Of a stretch of DNA of 64,000 nt, positions 11,787 to 23,890 are shown in pieces. The DNA is from Siphonodentalium dalli (lineage: Eukaryota > Mollusca > Scaphopoda > Gadilida > Siphonodentaliidae), in assembly GCA_032622095.1 (NCBI GenBank), contig CP136064.1:44658989-44722988 (forward strand), given 5' to 3'. Made by a program: the position numbers and the translations under genes. The stretch's first letter is position 1; each line of letters begins with the position of its first letter. A model generated the notes under the pieces. The model was not told the DNA's origin. It did no database searches and saw nothing but the letters and a program-made list of their open reading frames with translations.

Positions 11787-11849
11787 ATGTTCAGATAATA
11801 AGTTCAACAAACGACCATTTCTCGTTTGTTGAACTTATTATATGAACAT
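11787..11849. repeat. Long hairpin, 28-bp stem, 7-nt loop
   Basis: Left arm 11,787-11,814 and right arm 11,822-11,849 pair with a single mismatch; the arm core is AATAAGTTCAACAAACGA. It could be a tiny foldback repeat or MITE remnant. No TSD was recognised. Confidence 0.85.
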
Positions 11850-12299
11850 TTTCCTCAATAAATGTGACTCCTTTTGAATTTGTATTTATCTGTCGTCTGC
11901 TTATATATTTTACCTGTACTTCCCTGCAAATAAATAATAGACCATTCCGATGTACACTTTTAAATGACTTGGAGAATCTATTTAGTCCATGAGCCAGGCT
12001 CCCCACAAATGGAAAGTGGTACCAATTTGGTGGGGAAATTCTACAGAAAGTTTTCTGAAAGCTCATGGTCTGAAGTTTATGTCAGTGCTGGGGCACACCG
12101 GGGCAGTGTAGCTTAGTGTGGAAAATGTGTGTTTTCATGACAACGGAGTGTGTTTTTGGCCTATATAAAACATGCCTATAATGGTCTATACCAAGAACGT
12201 TTAATGCAGTTACTCTATCTTGGCATTGATATGGGGTGCTATCCTTTGTGGGCTTTCATTTGACACTGGAGATTTCACCACTATATACATATACAAAGG

Positions 12300-13480
12300 T
12301 CAAGGTCATTGACCAAAATAATAGCTTTTTTTCATATCGGGTCATACATTTTACACCCACTGAGTTTATATATCAGTTTTGAATACGTTATCTTTGCTAG
12401 GAAATAATCTAGAGCATATAGGCTACACGGAGAACTGTGTTATGGTTGCAACTGACAATCCAGTCATGAGATAACGACCTCTAAATTTTGTGGCCATTTT
12501 CCAAAATAGGTCAAAATCAGTTATTTCCCAAGATATCGTGCTTTTGTGTATATCATAGAGTTATTTACTTATCTGGTGTCCGTTAGGGGTTGTATTGTGA
12601 ATTTATTGACTAAAGCACGAAACTTATACAAATATATACTTAGTTATAGGGCAAACTTTTTGGAGGGCGTGCCCAGGTGGGGGTGGTTTCAAATGTCATT
12701 ATAAACCCAGGTTTCCATGACAACAACACCATATATTTGAAGAATTTTTTTTTAAATGCCGCTTTTGAGAATCAACGAACCTTGTTTTTTTTGTATGGCA
12801 CATTTTATTCTCATTTTAATCTGCATTTTAAGTACTACCTTGTTGTGGTACTTGTGACAGTACATGAGCGACGATGCATTACCATAAAGACCAAAAAACT
12901 GCAATTTTGTGACTTTAGTAACTAAATCATGAAACTTCACATATGTGTTGCGTAGTTATAATGGACACTTTTGGGGGATGCCCAGTGAGAGGTCTGACAA
13001 ACTGTCGAGATCAAATCTGGTTTCCACTGCTGGAAACCTGAGCCTAATTTTGTTTGAAGAAATGATGTGAACTCATATTGCCATTAAGGATCCATCAATG
13101 GACTGAGCTATATGCCTTATAGGGTCAAGGACAATTGCTACAGTCAATGTCATTGGACAAAGGTAACATTTGGTATATTTTTTATAATTTGGCTCATAAT
13201 CCACTACCTCTAGTAGGTTAGTCATAAAAGCAATTCCCATCATCATGCATAACTTTGTGGTAATACATAACTCATGATACATTACCCTTGAGATACAATT
13301 AGAACAAAATAAACACGATTTGTGATATTAACTAAAGCACGATACTGCACTTATCTGTTTCTTGGTTATAGTGGAAACGTTTTAGAGGGGGCCGTTCCTA
13401 GCTGAGGGGTCATATATCCAGATAAAATATAGTTCCCATGTCAATGACATTAACTATTTGCGGAACAGTTGAAAAAGCAA
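12300..13480 (+). repeat. Degenerate tandem repeat, three units of ~310-410 bp
   Basis: Three stretches starting near 12,605, 12,918 and 13,330 share the order: ACTAAAGCACGAAAC, TTGGTTATAGTGG, a G-rich block (TTTGGAGGGCGTGCCC) and GGTTTCCATGACAA. Divergence is high. No gene. The sequence between 11,850 and 12,300 shows nothing recognisable. Confidence 0.6.
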
Positions 13481-13645
13481 AAGCTTACACTGGACAATAT
13501 GACGAGCCTTGTATGTATACAGATACAAAGTCACGATCAAACCCGACTTAATGGTTTTTCACACCTGAGCTATCTTAGAAAGTAGAAAGTCCACACGGAC
13601 ATATATATATAGAAAACTTGTTAATTGTTAACCCTTTGAACCCGA

Positions 13646-13707
13646 TACGCTAAATATTAGCGTAACTCACATTTTACGTTAACCCGTTACGCTAATATAT
13701 TAGCGTA
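13646..13707. repeat. Two short perfect palindromes
   Basis: TACGCTAAATATTAGCGTA (13,646-13,664) and TACGCTAATATATTAGCGTA (13,688-13,707), followed by a half-copy CTATTAGCGTAGAG. Each can form a complete cruciform stem. Function unknown. Confidence 0.85.
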
Positions 13708-13828
13708 CACACTATTAGCGTAGAGACAAGTGTTTTAGTCATCTTTGTTTTCATGTCCCAAAAACCACTCTCAGAGGATGATGTGTTCAAATTAGCTATC
13801 GCAACACCACGTACTGCATAAAAATAAT

Positions 13829-13875
13829 CTCTCTCTCTCTCTCTCTCACACACACACCAACACACCCCCAAACAC
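13829..13875 (+). repeat. (CT)n(CA)n microsatellite
   Basis: A pure CT run passes directly into CA repeats and then ACCAACACACCCC-type degenerate sequence. An ordinary compound microsatellite. Confidence 0.9.
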
Positions 13876-13887
13876 ACCCTCGCACCC

Positions 13888-14620
13888 TCCCTCACACATG
13901 TCATAAACAGAGAATATATAACAATATTGTAGTATCACTGTTATGTTAGAAAATGCATTCATATGCATGTTCAGCAGAAAATATATTATGTTCATAAGTC
14001 CTATTAATGCCGATTCCAGTTATAAATTCACACTGCAAGATAATGATCCAAATTATTTTGTTATTAGAGAAAATGTTGCCATACTACTATGTAGATTAAA
14101 TGCTTCCGAGCTGGGTGTGTATGCGTCGGTATGAGGCTGATACAGACCCTGCGCGCATGCATACGGACCCTGCCATTTATACGGACCACCGAATGTTACG
14201 GACCCTGGCCTTATACGGACCCCGGCTTATACGGACCCCATACTGATATGGACCCCAATTAAAACATGCAATTTTATTTATATTTTACTTTATTTAAATA
14301 TATTAACATAACAATTTAGGCCTGTGATTGAAGCGGTAGACAGCTGGTTTTATCTAGTATCTGAAAATGTTCGAATATCTATATGACTAATAGAGCTAAT
14401 AATTACCAGAAATGTAACGGTGTGGTTTATAGAACTACAGTAGCAAAGGTTCTCTATTTTGATGGCGCGGATGGGGTTCTGGGCTCTTTACAAAAAATAA
14501 TAAAAGAAATATTTTGACGTTGGTTACCACAAAACATGTATATACACATCGTGACATAGTGAATACAAGTGTATCAGACATGTATAAGACATAATACGTT
14601 TTACATTTACTCTATATATG
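13888..14620 (+). repeat. Outermost inverted-repeat arm A, left
   Basis: Reverse-complementary to 41,385-42,150, with small indels. Shared landmarks are GTAGTATCACTG (13,930), GAAAATGCATTCATATGCAT (13,948), a run of ACGGACCC repeats (14,135-14,250), TAGACAGCTGGTTTTATCTA (14,337) and ACATGTATATACACATCGTG (14,534). The span between the outer edges is about 28 kb. This is either the TIR of a very large element or a segmental inverted duplication. Confidence 0.8.
14135..14255 (+). repeat. Short tandem TATACGGACCC motif cluster
   Basis: About seven imperfect copies of TATACGGACCC/TACAGACCC spaced 13-20 bp. The inverted counterpart is at about 41,790-41,890 in arm A right, and a small third cluster is at 20,785-20,835. 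Subterminal repeats of this type are typical binding arrays near transposon ends, but no protein is known here. Confidence 0.7.
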
Positions 14621-15080
14621 GATCGATATTTGGTCTCATTCGGGGTCCACTTATCAATACCTGCTTTTGACGTAGCAGAACACGTGCTGTGCCCATGTAA
14701 TTAATTGCATCGAATTCAACAAAAGAAGACAATAGCGAATTTGCGATAGCCGTCCGACCGGAACGGTTCGGGTAAATCGATGAATATCGTCATTGTTACT
14801 TGGGTACTTTCAATGCAGCTCATAAAGCAATAGCGAGTTGGAACGGGTAGATGTGTCCCATTGACCGGTAACCTTTCACTACGATTTTCTCACTCAAAGG
14901 TTCATGAATTACATGGCATTCCAGTCAGCTATGCGTTAACCTATTAATTGCAAGATTTCATGGGCAAACATCATGCATTGACAAAGTTGTCATTTTAAAC
15001 CAGGTTTTATGTTCAAATTCTCGAGGCGGCTTCTAGCACTTTTTTCACTAACAACGTTGTTCACTACATTAATGACAAGT

Positions 15081-15180
15081 TGTGGTTGATAGCACAGGTC
15101 CCCAAAAAAAATTTGACCCCACCTCAATAGTACTTATTGAGGTGGGGTCAATTTTTGTTTTGGGGAACTGTGGTTGATAG
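15081..15180. mobile_element. 76-bp hairpin insertion flanked by 12-bp direct repeats
   Basis: A hairpin with arms 15,098-15,129 and 15,134-15,168 (core TTGACCCCACCTCAATA, loop GTAC) is flanked by TGTGGTTGATAG at 15,081-15,092 and again at 15,169-15,180. Only CACAG separates the left direct repeat from the stem. The layout looks like a tiny inserted foldback element with its target duplication. The longer region 14,621-15,539 has no gene. Confidence 0.7.
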
Positions 15181-15539
15181 AGTGAGTAGATGGTGCTATA
15201 GACGCAGTCTCGACCCATTGCAGGGACGTGTCTATAGATTGTATCCGCGTTAGGAGGGGCGTCCACCTTCTATATAACTACACCCTATTTTCACCTCCCC
15301 ACCCCGCTGGGCTTTGATTTGCCCAACTGGTCCCTCACATCCGCCTGGATGGTAGCATATTCTAACTGAATCAGTAGTCTTTTGTCACTAGCCGGGGGTG
15401 GGTATAATCCATTAGGCCGACCAGTACAAGAAAATGTGTAGATCTGAGCCTGAACAATCCTAATATGCTAATATCTAGTGGTCTAACGCCATGCAAATTC
15501 ACCCAGATTTGTGTTTTCTTAAATTAATTATCGGTTTCT

Positions 15540-15790
15540 GACTGGCCAATGGGGAGGGACCGGGACACACCGGATCGACCATGGTTCGTCCCGGTGTGAG
15601 AAATATTTGAAATCTGAACATGAAATTTTCTAAATCCTAGCATCCAGACTGGCATCAAACTTTCCATTTGTTGGACATTTCGAGACCTGACACCCCCCCC
15701 CCCCCCCAAAAGTTGGAACATTTTCAACAGTTTCTGATAGCCATTTCAGTCCAAATGTTTTACCAAAAACAGGAAAATATGCAAATGTTG
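15540..15790 (-). repeat. Dispersed repeat X, single copy
   Basis: Contains GACACACCGG, TCCTAGCATCCAGACTGG, a poly-C run after GACCTGACA, then AAAAGTTGGAACATTTTC. The same elements in reverse order and orientation recur in tandem at 57,390-58,380, so this is a dispersed repeat family. Non-coding. From 15,791 to 16,555 I see nothing recognisable. Confidence 0.7.
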
Positions 15791-16555
15791 GTCCAAAACC
15801 TACAAATTCTCCACTAATAAATTGATGGAATATTAAACTACGGGAACAATTTCAACCTGTTGTTGGTGTGATCGCATCGCGCTATCATTCATTCACGTTC
15901 TTGAGATCGCAAATCTGAATGCTGAGATGGATGTTCAATTAATTTCTATTGAAACACATTCATAATATATATGCACACAATATTTCGAATTTGTTATGGA
16001 TTCATATTTCAGATGACATCCGCAGTCTAATTTACCAGTCTCAGATACACATAAAAACACTCGAAAACTCATCAAAACTCCTTAAGTAATACGAATATTT
16101 ACTGCACAGAAACTCGGCGTTTGGCGCATCTTCATCTGTGCCGTTCGCATCTTTCTGGACCGACAGTGGTCCCTTCATATCGCGCGGATATTGAGAACGA
16201 CAGGGATTTTTTAAATTCTGTCAAATCGTATGCTTCATTGACAGATTCAACTATATACCGGCATTTGTTTTTGGAAGCGTGGGAGTCCAGGAACTATACC
16301 AGTGAATGGATGTTCTCGAAAATTTGAGTGAGCAAAAGTAAAAACACCATTGAAATAATTCGCCAAAAAAAATTAATGGTCTGATCTGGGAAAACTAAAT
16401 GACAACTAGTGGATAAATACTCCTGCTTCGCGTGGACATACACATACGATGCTCGATGCCTGTATTACGATGAGAAACAAACATATCCCCATATCATATA
16501 CGTGAAAATGACTTTCCCATATTCTCGGTTTTGGCGATACCCTCGGTTTTGGCGA

Positions 16556-17341
16556 TACCACGTACACGGGGGTGTTAATGGAAGTCTCTTGGAAGCACCA
16601 TATTCCGTAGTTGATGTTAGGCTTCCTGGTCATTCTGCGGATATCTTTCCCACTGGTACATGATCGTGTCACACCCCCGCTTTTCAGAACAAACATGTCA
16701 GAGATGTACACAGGAACCGTTTGATTTAGCGATTTGAATACTGTGACCGCACATTTGTATTCCATTCTAAACTGAAAAGTCATTATATGCTCACTGATCA
16801 ACGTCTGGGTTATATGGTCATATTTGCATTTGTTGTCGATAAGTCGTGCACAGTTGTTAATTAAGATATCGATCCGGTGCATATTCTCCTTGGTGATATT
16901 TGTCAGCAGAAAATTTAGACTATCAACACGTGACATGACAAGCGATAAGACTGCGCGTTTCATAGCTTTTTTGCTCAGGTGGCATCGAACTCTGCGCAGG
17001 CATCTAAGGTGGTAGTAACATGTTCGCAGTATGTCAGATACCATTTTGTCAAGACACATGTTAGAATCAAAGTACGCACCAAGGTTCCGAAGATCACCAC
17101 ACGGTGGAATAACGCTGTCACCCAGCTTAATTTCAAATTATGGCTCTGTGTTTTTACACACAGAGAGCGATAGTTCTTTGATGGAATATTTGGAGCCAAT
17201 TACCATGAACTCTGACTTGTCGTCATTAAGTTTAAGTTTGTTATGCTGCATCCAAAATTTTACTTCACAGAAACACTCTTCCAGACAATGTATTGCGTTG
17301 TTATTGAGCCCAAAGAGCGTTATTGTGAGAAGTTTATACAA
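16556..17341 (-). pseudogene. 3' fragment of a LINE reverse transcriptase ORF
   Basis: Minus-strand translation gives the post-catalytic part of a CR1/Jockey-group ORF2: CEVKFWMQHNKLKLNDDKSE, VIGSKYSIKELSLSVC, then (after an in-frame TAA near 17,130) FEIKLGDSVIPPCGDLRNLG, AYFDSNMCLDKMVSDI, RTCYYHLRCLRRVR, SRVDSLNFLL, INNCARLI, YDHITQTL, and FKSLNQTVPVYISDMF. This order is typical of the RT thumb and the region after it. The catalytic YADD part is missing; the fragment starts abruptly near 17,341. It is a different, older family from the LINE at 59-62.9 kb. A dead fragment with no intact domain. Confidence 0.82.
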
Positions 17342-17779
17342 GAAAATTATGTTTCCCTTCCATCATGTATATGTGAAGCGGCTCTTGGTCCGCAGGATTC
17401 AATAAACCTGACATTCTTTGTATTTTTCCCCAACCTCATCATTTCCAGTGCTTTTTACTATGACCAATCCGAATGCATTCTGAGTGGAGAATGTGCTAAA
17501 TGTTACTACAATCATCAGTTTATTGTCATCTTGGTATTGTTTTTAATATTGCGGATCAGAACCATTGTCATGTGAGGATCGTAAGTTTGTTAAAACAAGG
17601 TTTATAAAATATCACAAAATGATAGGTTGCCTTTGCGATAACAAGCTACTCGACGGGTGCGCATTCGGCGAAAGTGCATCAGTCCGAAATCGTCACTTCA
17701 GTGTGCTTTCATGTTGATTTAGATACTTCACGGTTTCGGTGAAGCTATTTTTTCCTGATATGAAGGGACGAGGCGCAGG

Positions 17780-18260
17780 GGATATTATTATGTATTCCAT
17801 TACAGGGACGTGGCGACAAGGGGAGTTTGAGGGGGGTCTAAATTTTGGTCACAATTTTCAACAGCTGAAAATTTCATGTCTCACACAACATTTGTTGGAA
17901 ATTTTACACCACTTAGAGGTTGAAATTGTTAGTTGTTTGATTTTCCGACAACTAATTTGTTGTTTTAGACCAACTCAAGCAAATCTTTTTTATATTTTGT
18001 CCAAATTTTGGTTTTAAATTGCTATCAATTGGAAATATACCAACATTATAGATAGTGTCAGGGTTTGTTAGAAATTGCCAAAAGTTGGAAAGTTCAAACC
18101 CAGTGGTCCCCTATTTGGACCCCTCGGGACGTCGGCCATTATGAATCGGATCTGTTTGGTGAATATGTGGGTGTCTTACACCCTACACCACTCTTTGTTC
18201 GATCTAAATCGGTAAAGGGTCGAGAACTGGCATGGGTTCCCTATTTGAATCCCTCTGGGC
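17780..18260 (+). repeat. Dispersed repeat related to X, plus a ~150-bp duplicated block
   Basis: 17,795-17,960 (GGGACGTGGC, TTTTCAACAGCTGAAAATTT, TTGTTGGAAATTTTAC) resembles 57,410-57,490. From 18,085 a block with CCCCTATTTGGACCCCTCGG and CGGCCATTATG is repeated in diverged form at about 18,238 (CCCTATTTGAATCCCTCTGG, GGCGGCCATGTTG). 17,342-17,779 holds nothing recognisable. Confidence 0.55.
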
Positions 18261-18269
18261 GGCGGCCAT

Positions 18270-18393
18270 GTTGGACTGGGTGTGTGTGTGAGGTGTGTGA
18301 GGGTGTGTGAGGGTGTGAGGGAGAGAGTGGGTGTGTGTGTGAGGATGTGTGTGTGAGGGTGTGTGTGAGGGTGTGTGTGTGTGTGTGTGTGTG
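18270..18393 (+). repeat. TGTGTGAGGG minisatellite
   Basis: Irregular alternation of (TG)n and GAGGG, ending in a longer (GT)n run at about 18,371-18,392. G-rich top strand. A simple repeat; the minus-strand ORF across it is a low-complexity artefact. Confidence 0.9.
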
Positions 18394-19021
18394 AGGAAAT
18401 AGTCTTGCGGTCATTCTACAACACCCTTTATTTGAGTGAAATATTAAAATTTTCATATAAGAAATAGAAGTCACATTAAAAACATTTCGTCGTATACGTT
18501 GAGCAAAAGCTGAAAATGACGGCCATTTCGTAAAAGCGGCGGCCATTTTGAATATGTCAACCATTGCGATTGGTTTGTCGGAAAAAAAAATCAATCTTCA
18601 TAATTGACATACACTGCCCATTCATGCCAAATGTCAGTTTTGCTTCATAAAGTGAACGATTCTGTTACTATTTTACTCTTAGCCGCCGTATATATATTTT
18701 TTGCAATGGTAACATCTATATTTGCCCTGCAATTGCAACTTAGAGACAAATTTGTGCACAAATATTAGATGAAATCTCATTATGCTAGGCTATAACGCCT
18801 ATAATCTACGAAATTTTCAATGAATCATGTACAATATCGAAACGATTTATCGTAGGTGCAACCAGAAATCTTAAATCATCTGTGGCCACCTGTATGGGCA
18901 TTGAGGCCTGACTTCTACCCAAACTTCTTGCCACAGGTGTTACACAACGCAACTGACTTGTTCTCAGGCATTTTATCTGAGAAATAAAATTACTAGCGCT
19001 GAATTGGTCAGTCTCGTCAGT

Positions 19022-19372
19022 GATGTTGTGATAAAGGTACCCATGTTCTGAAAATTGTGATGAAGCTGTGTACCCAGGTTGTGAAAAATCGTGATAAAGA
19101 TACCCAGGTTAATCTGCGGTCGACGGGGTATTTTTGTGTTACACTGCAGGACAACATATCAAAGGATACATCAGTTGACTACATTCTTTCGATTTATAGC
19201 TGTTCAAACAATTTAAAACTGAAAGCAACAGTTTAAAACCAAACGGATTTCCAGCAAGGATATTTAAATCTCGTTTAATTTGAAATTCGATGAACCTGGG
19301 TACCTTATTAAGAATTTTCCCAACCTGGGTACCTTCATCACAATTTTCAGAACCTGTGTACCTTTATCATAC
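19022..19372. mobile_element. ~350-bp MITE-like element with ~90-bp TIRs
   Basis: The left arm (about 19,022-19,112; GATAAAGGTACCCATG, TTCTGAAAATTGTGATGAAG, GTACCCAGGTT) is reverse-complementary to the right arm (about 19,290-19,372). The arms contain a repeated GTACCCAGGTT motif. No ORF and no clear TSD. The sequence between 18,394 and 19,021 shows nothing recognisable. Confidence 0.75.
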
Positions 19373-19824
19373 AACAAAATGAGATTGGACAATATATAGC
19401 GCCAGTAGCATATATATAACTTAACCACATGCTTTACATCTGGGGAACACAGTTTAATATATTACCCCAATTGAACACTACCGTAGTTTTGCGGTTTGCT
19501 TGTCCCATACAGCAATATATTTACATACTAAGTGTGATTATCACTAAATCCAGCATTCCGATTGGTCGGCGCCCACGTGACTTGTTGCAGTTATTTCTCG
19601 GTGAACGCACAACAGCTCATAACTGCAACCCCATAATTACATGTTTTGGGCGCATTTGGACTCGCGCAGGATTGACTTAAATTAAATCATGAGGTTTCAA
19701 TATAAAGAAATTGTTCCTGTTAACTTTTGCCAAGGGTGCTATGGGATATTTTGGGCTGGTTTTGTCACGATACTCTTTTCGATTTAAATACATTAACAAA
19801 AATGGCTTTTTCGCTAAATGTATA

Positions 19825-19996
19825 TAAATATAAGGATTAACTGTCACGTGGACTGTTTTTATGGAGATGTAACCCTGAGGTAAGTGGTCATAACTTGTAT
19901 GTAAAACCCTTAGGGTTTTACACAAGTTATGACCACTTACCTCACGGTTACATCTCCATAAAAACAGTCGACATGACAGTTAATCCTTATATATAA
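19825..19996. repeat. Very long hairpin, ~80-bp stem
   Basis: Left arm about 19,825-19,905 and right arm about 19,915-19,996 pair almost completely; core AGTGGTCATAACTTGT and GGAGATGTAACC. The centre GTAAAACCC/GGGTTTTAC leaves almost no loop. A transcript would make a near-perfect dsRNA stem. It could be a small foldback MITE. 19,373-19,824 is without recognisable features. Confidence 0.88.
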
Positions 19997-21045
19997 TCTT
20001 CAAGTCGACTCAGTTTATAGCGACATTCCAGTAAATTAGACCTGCACCTTGCCTATATGGACGGTTCAGACCTAATTTGCTGATCTCATTTTGTAAATTT
20101 CGCTGTAAGCCCTTTGACTCGTTTGGTATCCTCTATTTATTCAATCGATTCTGAACAAGTTCGTGGTAACTCATCACTTAGTTGTGGTGCGTGTGCACAC
20201 ATCAATAATGAAACAGCTACGATTCAAAAGGAACAATACATTATAAAAAAACAAGGTTTAATATATTGCCGCCTTTATTTGCTTTCTTTCGATAAACATA
20301 ACATTAGTAACAATATTTTTGGTCCAAGCAGAGTAAAAGCATGAAAATAGAAAATGTTCGTGGAATACACCAGTAAACACGTCGTTGAAAATCCTCCGAC
20401 TGACGACTTTTGGTCAGAATGTTAGAACAAACACATGTGAATTTGGACACACATGAGGTATCAGCTTGTTTGAAAACTGGTGTAGTATATGCTCGTAGCT
20501 GCCAAAATGTCATATCCTAGTTTATTACCTTTTTCTTCGTTTTTTGTTGTTTTCTGTCGCCCTGCCATTTTAAATGCGTGGTACTCATCAACTCGAAACC
20601 ACGTGATTCCCCACCGTGTGTTCCGGGTTGTATCAGTGAAGAACGTCAAATCGTGATCCAGTCATGATATGGTGTCGATAAAGATCGTTATGGCCGCTTA
20701 TACAGAATAAGAGTCACTTCTTGTATTCACCAAGTATTGTCATGGGAGTGAATGCATGGCGGTCAGGGGTGGCGCCATCAGCTGTTACGTACCCTGGATG
20801 ATACGGAACCCGGTTGATACGGACACTGGTTACATAGTGTGTACACAGTTACTTCTTGAATGGCGCTGTCCACCTGTTTTCCTACATATTTGTTAAAGAT
20901 TTTGTATGAGCTTTCGAAACAAACCCATGCAAACTGTCGTGGGAACGTTGGGACATGTAATCAATATGCAGATATATATTAATATAATTTCATCAATGGA
21001 TGATAATTAGAGATATAATGTTGACACTGATAGTTCGTATCATAT
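19997..21045. other. No gene seen; one ACGGACC-type motif cluster
   Basis: Only 20,785-20,835 stands out (TACGTACCCTGG, GATACGGAACCCGG, GATACGGACACTGG), which resembles the motif cluster in arm A. The remaining ORFs are short and without family resemblance. Confidence 0.5.
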
Positions 21046-21840
21046 GGAATACTATTAGGGCCACTTCCTAATGGCGCTTTCCGAAAGCGACAAAAAGTGC
21101 GCCATTAGTAACGTCGAAATCGACAAAAAGTGGGCGGCGCGCGCCGAAAGCGACACAAGCGACGAAATGTGCGACTAATGGCGCATGTTTTGGCGCTTGT
21201 GTGATAAAAAATGAGTATCGCCAGGGGCTTGCTTCACTCATAATTGATGTACCAGTACTTATTTACTTGAAATTGGTCAAAACACCAGTCTGCAAAAACA
21301 CCTATTTTCATGTCATCAGCATCCATGTCCCATGAATGTGTGTCTCTATCCCGGATCTCTAGTATGTTTGATTAACGGCACATCTCCTGCACAGATATAT
21401 ACATATTCACGGCCATAAAAGGGGAATTAGGGGTCCCTGGGGGCTTGCTTCCCTCATATAGTTTACTTATTGATTTGGTAAAAACAAAAAACCTATTTTC
21501 ATGTTATCAGCATCCCTGCCCCACGAATGTGTGTCTCCACCCGGAGTTCTAGTATATTTTAGTAAAGGGACATCTCCTCACAGATCTGTACCATAAAATG
21601 GTATTTAGGGGTTATTGGGGGCTTGCTTTCCTCATAGGGTTGGCCTATATCGACTCGAAAATTTTAGAAAAATCCTCTTCCATATATATGCATATTATCA
21701 ACATCCCGGTCCCAAGAATTGATGTCTCAATCCCGGAGCGCTACTATTTTTGTTATAAAGTGACATAAAGTTCACATACCTATACCATTCATAATGTCAT
21801 AAAAAGGGAATTAGCGGTCTAGTCCGGGAGCTAATAGGGA
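21046..21840 (+). repeat. Inverted-repeat arm B, left (TIR with subterminal tandem units)
   Basis: Reverse-complementary to 39,719-40,435. The outer end is GGAATACTATTAGGGCCACT followed by a GC-rich block of CGAAAGCGACAAAAAGTGCG variants. Inward are about three units of ~180-215 bp, each with GGGGGCTTGCTTCCCTCAT, ATCAGCATCCC and GACATCTCCT. The left outer block has lost part of the block seen on the right. A typical long-TIR architecture. Confidence 0.85.
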
Positions 21841-23060
21841 TACCCTTGAACCCCCCCCCCCTGGGACTTAACTTTATCCAACTCATTTTGTTCCTTATTA
21901 TGTCCTTCAACTTTTAAGCAATGTTAACCTGATGTTAACAAGAAAAAAAAGTGGCCGTGTAGACTCCAGACAAGATGGCGTCCATCATGGCCGCCGTTTT
22001 TCAGCTCAGACCTTAGGTCTGTTTTATTCAAATTATAGCGGGAATTCTTGTAAAATGTATACAAATGTACATATTTTCGTGAAGCTAAGACATAATGACA
22101 CTTTTGTGGGCCAAAATTGAAACTCACCATCCATGATGGCCGCCAAAATGGCCGCCGGAAGTTGAAAATATGACATTTTTTCACAAATATCTTCTAGATC
22201 AATTCATGCTGTTTGGAACTGGTTGAGTAATATGACTTTATTTAGTGTTTTGTATATTAACTGACCATTGGAGCAATTAAATGTGCAACTAATGGGGTCC
22301 TAACCCCTTCTGATCCCTCAAAAATTCGATTTTACAGAACGCGGTACAAAATTTTACAAAAAATCACAATTGGGATTCTAGTCATATTTCAACAAGAAAT
22401 GAAAAGAACATTGTAATGTAAGTGAGGCATATCATTACCAATGAATATTCCAACTCTCTGGAACCAAAAATCCTACCTTGGCTCAAAATGGCTGCGAAAA
22501 TGGCCGCCAAAATATGGAAAATGGTAAATATTGCCCCAGGGTGTCCTGCAATCGCTTAGAAGTTGTGGTTGGTGTATACAATTGGCTAATCTGTATTCTA
22601 TACATTGCATACTAACATGTATAATGCACCATGGACCAAAAATTCACTTTTCAGGGTTCGACCATTTGTTCAAGTAAAATGCAACTATCTTTGGATTCAA
22701 AGGTGTTTATTGTTTTGGTCTATCTTAAGTGTGTCACACTGTGGTGTTTAAAGACTAAAATGCTCAAGATGGCTTTCAAAATGGCAACCAAATTTGTAAA
22801 AAGTTAAAAGTTAACATATCCCGAACATTATTCTCTGCGTTATCCGAAAAGATAGCAAATTGTGACTCATTTGGTTATATTTACGTATTAGTTAATTAAC
22901 TGACAAATACGTTCTATTATATTTGTTCCAGTTCCGTATGGGGCATGACAAATTCATTTTAAAGTTGCAGTATGGAATTTTGCGGAGAACCTCTTTTGTG
23001 ATTCTGGCCATATTATTGAAAGGAAATGGGCAGAACGTTGAGACGGAACTGAGATGAACC
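21840..23060 (+). repeat. Inverted-repeat arm C, left
   Basis: Reverse-complementary to 25,635-26,965 along most of its length: GACTCCAGACAAGATGGCGT, GACCTTAGGTCTGTTTTATT, TTCATGCTGTTTGGAACTGG, AATTTGTCATGC and GGAAATGGGCAGAAC all recur inverted. It carries several ATGGCGGCC-like motifs. The right arm has an extra ~70-bp segment (about 26,060-26,130). Non-coding. Confidence 0.88.
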
Positions 23061-23820
23061 ATCATGATATGTGGGTATTCAGGCCCACTATGATACAAAT
23101 GTGTCAACTGGATACAGAGTGGAAGCCAATATGACAGCCATGGAGTTACTCTATGATCATAGATGATGATAATAAGTACCCAGGGAGTTATTGTATGGTC
23201 GTGAATGATGTGTGGGTATATAGCGAGTCCCCTATTGGTGACGGTGGGACATATATGTGTTATCATTGGTGGTGTATGGGGAGTACATGTATGACCATGG
23301 ATGGCGTGTATATAACTTATGAGTGGCAAGTATGGAACTTATGAGTGGTCGTATGTGCGGGTATTGGTATATCTGGAAGGGCTCACCATTGGTATTGTGC
23401 ATATGCATACCTGGATTGACTCTATGGTCATGTGGATGGCGAATAGGTATACATGTAGTGGCTGTATGGTCCATGGTGAGGTGAATATGTATACAATGAG
23501 TGACTGTATGATCGTGAATGTATTGAATATGTATACATATAGTGACTTTTTGGTCATGCGTCGGGTGTAGGTGTATACCTGGTGTTCATACATGGTGACT
23601 CGTGGCTGTATCGTCATTTGTGGTATGTACGGGTATAACCAAGTATGGCTGCATGATCAGGTGTACGTGTATAAAGTGGGTTATTATGTTGTCATTTGTG
23701 TGGTGTTTATGTACATATGGAGTGACTTGGGTGATGGGTGGGTTGTACATGTGTATCTTGGGTGGCTATCGCTTTCTACAATAACTCAAGGGTATGTTAA
23801 TCAATAAAGAGGTCATGTCA
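23060..23820 (-). repeat. Minisatellite array D, left half (~43-bp unit)
   Basis: Tandem, heavily diverged units with GTATA, TGGTGACTGTATGGTCAT and GTGGG blocks. It is the reverse orientation of the array that follows at 23,869. I estimate about 18 units from length. The long ORFs in it are by-products of the repeat. Confidence 0.8.
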
Positions 23821-23890
23821 GAGAGTTCTCCATCTTGATGATGTTTATGTAGATGGGGGGCGCTAAGTGTGGAAAGCGATAGCCACCCAT
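23758..23890. repeat. Centre of palindrome D
   Basis: GGTGGCTATCGCTTTC (from about 23,761) and its complement GAAAGCGATAGCCACC (ending about 23,887) bracket a ~90-bp spacer. This is the turning point of the two minisatellite halves. Confidence 0.85.

Noticed and set aside
13646-13707. TAATATT-bearing stem-loops as a rolling-circle viral origin
   Set aside because: The motif is part of the stem, not the loop, and no Rep-like ORF is nearby.
16409-17575. Plus-strand ORFs opposite the LINE fragment
   Set aside because: They are antisense shadows of the minus-strand RT fragment or lack any family features.
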